A stretch of DNA of 64,000 bases from assembly GCF_032118995.1 (NCBI RefSeq), contig NC_092651.1, positions 22,676,349-22,740,348 of the forward strand, read 5' to 3'. Origin of the DNA: Asterias amurensis (Eukaryota; Echinodermata; Asteroidea; Forcipulatida; Asteriidae). The notes beneath the pieces are model-generated. The model worked only from the letters and a program-made list of their open reading frames with translations. It did not search any database and had not been told where the DNA came from. Below are positions 61,296-64,000 of the stretch, one piece after another. The stretch's first letter is position 1. The number at the start of each line of letters is the position of its first letter. The position numbers were made by a program, and so were the translations under genes.

Positions 61296-61802
61296 ACCAA
61301 AGGCCATTATTTATATCCGTAGCGAGATCCGTCTTACCGAAGTCAATATTAAGGTAAGGTCCCGTATTGAAATCTAGGTCGCCTTTGATTGAGGAAAGAA
61401 GTTTTCCCAAGGAAACAGTGCATCATGTTAGGCAAGACAAACACAGCATCATGAAGGTTGTTCTGTTCTGAATAATCAAACAATCGCACTCACCTACATC
61501 CTGATTTGATTAGTCACAGTATAAGCTGTGGGTTTTCAAAGGTTTTGCAATATTTTCTGTCTATGCGTTCTGACTGACTTATATATACAACATTTTCAAT
61601 TATTTTAGTTCCATCTGTGTTAAGGTTGCATATGACGTCACAATCCCACACACCGCCCTCATTGGGGTCAATGGAAGACCCGAGACGCGAGCTTCATTTT
61701 ATTTGTTTGCACCAGTGACACCACTGGAGAACACTTTTTGTATTACAAATTCTTAAATTCCTGTGCATTTTGCGTATCATGCTTCTCTGAAGATCATTCT
61801 AC

Positions 61803-61993
61803 AGCCCGGTTCATACTTCCTGCGAATGCGAATGCGAAGCGAATCTTGACGTCACAAATTCGCAACGAACAATTCGCAGTAGTTGAACTCTGCTCTACTC
61901 GCTTGCGAATAATCGCTGCGAAAGGAGGGTGTGACGTCAAATTCACGTCAAATTCGCTTTGCAATCGCGTTCGCAGGAAGTATGAACCGGGCT
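61803..61993. mobile_element. Short foldback MITE, 191 bp
   Basis: Perfect 24-bp inverted ends start AGCCCGGTTCATACTTCCTG. The interior is rich in GCGAAT/ATTCGC and TGACGTCA. Confidence 0.75.
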
Positions 61994-62006
61994 TGAGGAT
62001 TTATGG

Positions 62007-62130
62007 AAAGGTTTGCGGTTACACCACGTAATGACTATCTCTAATGAGTTGGGGTGGTTCTTTGAAGAACAGTTGGTTTCTACTCGACGTTTCGATCAGT
62101 ATGCTCTGATCGTCTTCTGGAGAAAGCTGG
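62007..62130 (-). repeat. Dispersed repeat with decayed stem-loop, copy 4
   Basis: This is closely similar to copies 1 and 2 over 110 nt, including the core TACTGATCGAAACGTCGAG on the minus strand. The stem-loop (62071-62056) has lost its closing pair and changed its loop. Confidence 0.8.
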
Positions 62131-62244
62131 ACTCTGATGCTGCATGCTGCTTAAGTACTGTGGAAGCGGATTAGCTTGGTGATGCACGAAGGATGGAAGT
62201 AGAGGCGAGCCCATATCGTATTTGCACCATGCAAATTTTTGAAT

Positions 62245-63005
62245 GATGTTGACGTCAGTTAAAGAAATCACAAGACTGGCCTCAACAATTTTGTTTTTGA
62301 ATTCGAATAATTGCTTCAAAAAGACGGATTTCTTATTGACTTGTAACGACATTTCGAAACGCAACATTCTATTAAACATTTGCATCAGGGAGACTATCAA
62401 ACACAAATTTGGACTCTTTTGAAATTGTGTGTATGTCCTTCTATAAAGAATATTCCAAGGTTTCAATTATGTTGAAATCAGCTGAAGGACATCGCAAGAC
62501 TAACTTCACAAATTCAATTATTGAAATCGAATAATTGCTTTCAAAAGCCAGACTTCTTATTGACTTGGGATTACATTTAGAGATGAAGGTTGCTTTTCTG
62601 GAGAAGACACAAACTTGCATTTTTAATTCACTTGAAACTTTTAATTCCCTTGACATTTTATGTACGTCCTTCTCTGAAAACATGAAATCAGTTTATAAGA
62701 CTGGCTTCACAAATCGAATTGCCTATAATCGTGAAACAAAATTTAGAGACGCTTTTTTCTCATGACACCCCTTGTGAAAACTATTATATCAAACATTTGC
62801 ATTTTAAATTCATGTGACATTTTGTGTACGTGCTTCTCGAGAGATTATTCCAAGGTCTGATTTGTTTTATCAGTTTAAAACTGCCCTCGCAAAATTAAGT
62901 TTTTGAAAATCGAAGAAGTGCTTTCAAAAAATGAACTTCTTATTGACGTGTAACGAAATTAAAGAGACGCAATCTTCTTATATGTGTTTTAAATCAGGGA
63001 GATCA
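62245..63005 (+). repeat. Divergent tandem array, about 3.5 units of 210-240 bp
   Basis: AAGACTGGCTTCACAAAT, CGAATAATTGCTTTCAAAA, CTTCTTATTGACTTG and GTACGTCCTTCT recur in order. Confidence 0.7.
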
Positions 63006-63006
63006 C

Positions 63007-63366
63007 TCCTTTAAAGCCACTATACACTTTCGGTAAACAGTATTGTCCAAGTCCCACACTTCGTGTATCACAACTTATATATAAAATAACAATCCTGTGG
63101 AAATTTAGGCTCAATCGGACATCGGAGTCGGGAGAAAATAACGGGAAAACCCACTCCTGTTTTCGCGCGTTTCGCCGTGTCATGACATGTGTTTATAACA
63201 AATCCGTAATTCTCGTTAACGAGAATTTATATTGTTTTACCGTTTTCTCAAAAAGTAAAGCATTTCATGGACTAATATTTCAAGAGAAGTCGTTCACCAT
63301 TACCTGTATTTGTAAATCTGTGAACTTTTTTTTTTTTTCTGTACCGAAAGGGTCCAATGGCTTTAA
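63007..63366 (+). mobile_element. TTAA MITE family 2
   Basis: TTTAAAGCCACTATACACTT to GGTCCAATGGCTTTAA, about 95 percent like the copy at 30291 by eye. It lies at the end of a tandem array. Confidence 0.8.
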
Positions 63367-63465
63367 CACATACAGTTTGCAGTTGAAATTCCCGTAAAAT
63401 TTTGTGCTCGCCCCTCTAGATCATTCCAGTAAAAACAAAATCTCATTACTGGCTTTACAAGCTCA

Positions 63466-63846
63466 ATTGAGGTCTCCAATTCGAGTCATCTGAAAGCAAA
63501 AAACTTGTGCGACAAGGGTGTTTTTCTTCCATTATTCTCTCACAACTTCGATGAACAATTGAGTTTAAATAATTGTTCACAGGTTTGTTGTTGTATGCAT
63601 GTTGAGATACACCAATGGAGAAGATTTGTCTTTGATTCTAAAGGTGACCATTCCTTTAAAACAATCGAACGGCTCCGAAAGTTAAAGGACATGTCAGCTC
63701 GTTACCAAGTAATCTACTATAGTCACCCTCAAACCATGTTATATTTACTATCAACAGCTCTCCCAATGCTCGTTACCAAGTAAGTTTTTAAGGATGTAGT
63801 TATTTCTTTGTATTTACCAATAGTGCCCATCCCCCAGTGCCTTTAA
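63466..63846. mobile_element. TTAA MITE family 1, rearranged
   Basis: The two halves are inverted relative to other copies around 63640; the right end reads CCCAGTGCCTTTAA. Confidence 0.55.
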
Positions 63847-64000
63847 AAATCATCTCCACCAAATCAAGACTAGCGGGAGCCTTCCCCCCCCCCTCCCCCT
63901 TAGGCAAGATTATACCACATCACTGCAAACGCACTAACCTTGTTTATATCTAACAGTGAATATTTTACGTCGATTACCCGATCTGATGGCCTCACGGATT

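Larger units (their letters stand above)
52735..64000. other. Gene-poor region upstream of the distal M6-like gene
   Basis: No exon with matching splice sites or recognisable domain was found on either strand. It contains TTAA MITEs (57318-57498, 58207-58596, 59181-59572, 60652-61295, 63007-63366, 63466-63846), a SINE (57150-57245), a foldback MITE (61803-61993), stem-loop repeats (54105-54200, 62007-62130) and a tandem array (62245-63005). The stretch 55000-57100 holds no repeat I recognise. The M6 promoter is expected just right of 52734. Confidence 0.5.

Noticed and set aside
1..64000. CRISPR arrays, operons or bacterial systems
   Set aside because: Genes have introns and metazoan families; the spaced repeats are minisatellite or divergent arrays without spacer structure.

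Overview
The window is eukaryotic nuclear DNA from an invertebrate animal. It shows AT-rich intergenic DNA, many short exons (54 to 250 nt) with GT/AG borders separated by introns of 0.3 to 6 kb, and dense small transposons. The two gene families are metazoan. The repeat style (TTAA-flanked foldback MITEs, tRNA-derived SINEs, hAT-like and Tc1-like MITEs) makes me think of an echinoderm, most likely a sea star. That taxonomic call is recollection and inference, not something I could test.

Plus strand, 1-28164: two tandem genes for CNBD2-like proteins (cyclic nucleotide-binding domain-containing protein 2). Only the last eight exons of the first lie inside the window (stop at 4004). The second is complete or nearly so (7831-28164). 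I joined 18 exons whose phases agree at every junction, giving 1140 codons. A different first exon at 13202 would give a 611-residue form, close to the vertebrate CNBD2 size. The long form adds a proline-rich, basic, internally repeated N-terminal region of about 570 residues. The two genes share intron positions around the last CNB-like fold, so they are tandem duplicates.

Minus strand, 29759-52734: two tandem four-transmembrane proteins of the neuronal glycoprotein M6 / proteolipid protein (PLP/DM20) family. The proximal gene (29759 to about 36536) and the distal gene (40183-52734) have matched exon lengths (169, 160, 151 or 166, 83 or 86, 60 nt) and phases. Both keep the N-terminal cysteine cluster, four extracellular cysteines and four membrane spans. 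Both carry long cytoplasmic tails (about 160 and 290 residues) that vertebrate M6 lacks. The CNBD2-like gene and the proximal M6 gene converge tail to tail with about 1.6 kb between stop codons.

The rest (4005-7830, 36537-40182, 52735-64000 and the introns) is repeats and unique noncoding DNA. Repeats include about 18 copies of one TTAA-flanked MITE, three near-perfect 390-bp palindromic elements, a second TTAA family, an hAT-like MITE nested inside a copy of that family, a Tc1-like element nested in a SINE, five divergent tandem arrays and one minisatellite. The most unusual signal is a dispersed sequence that pairs a GAAGA-hairpin-CGAAACGTC motif (like part of a hammerhead ribozyme) with a 16-nt stem-loop matching the histone mRNA 3' consensus.
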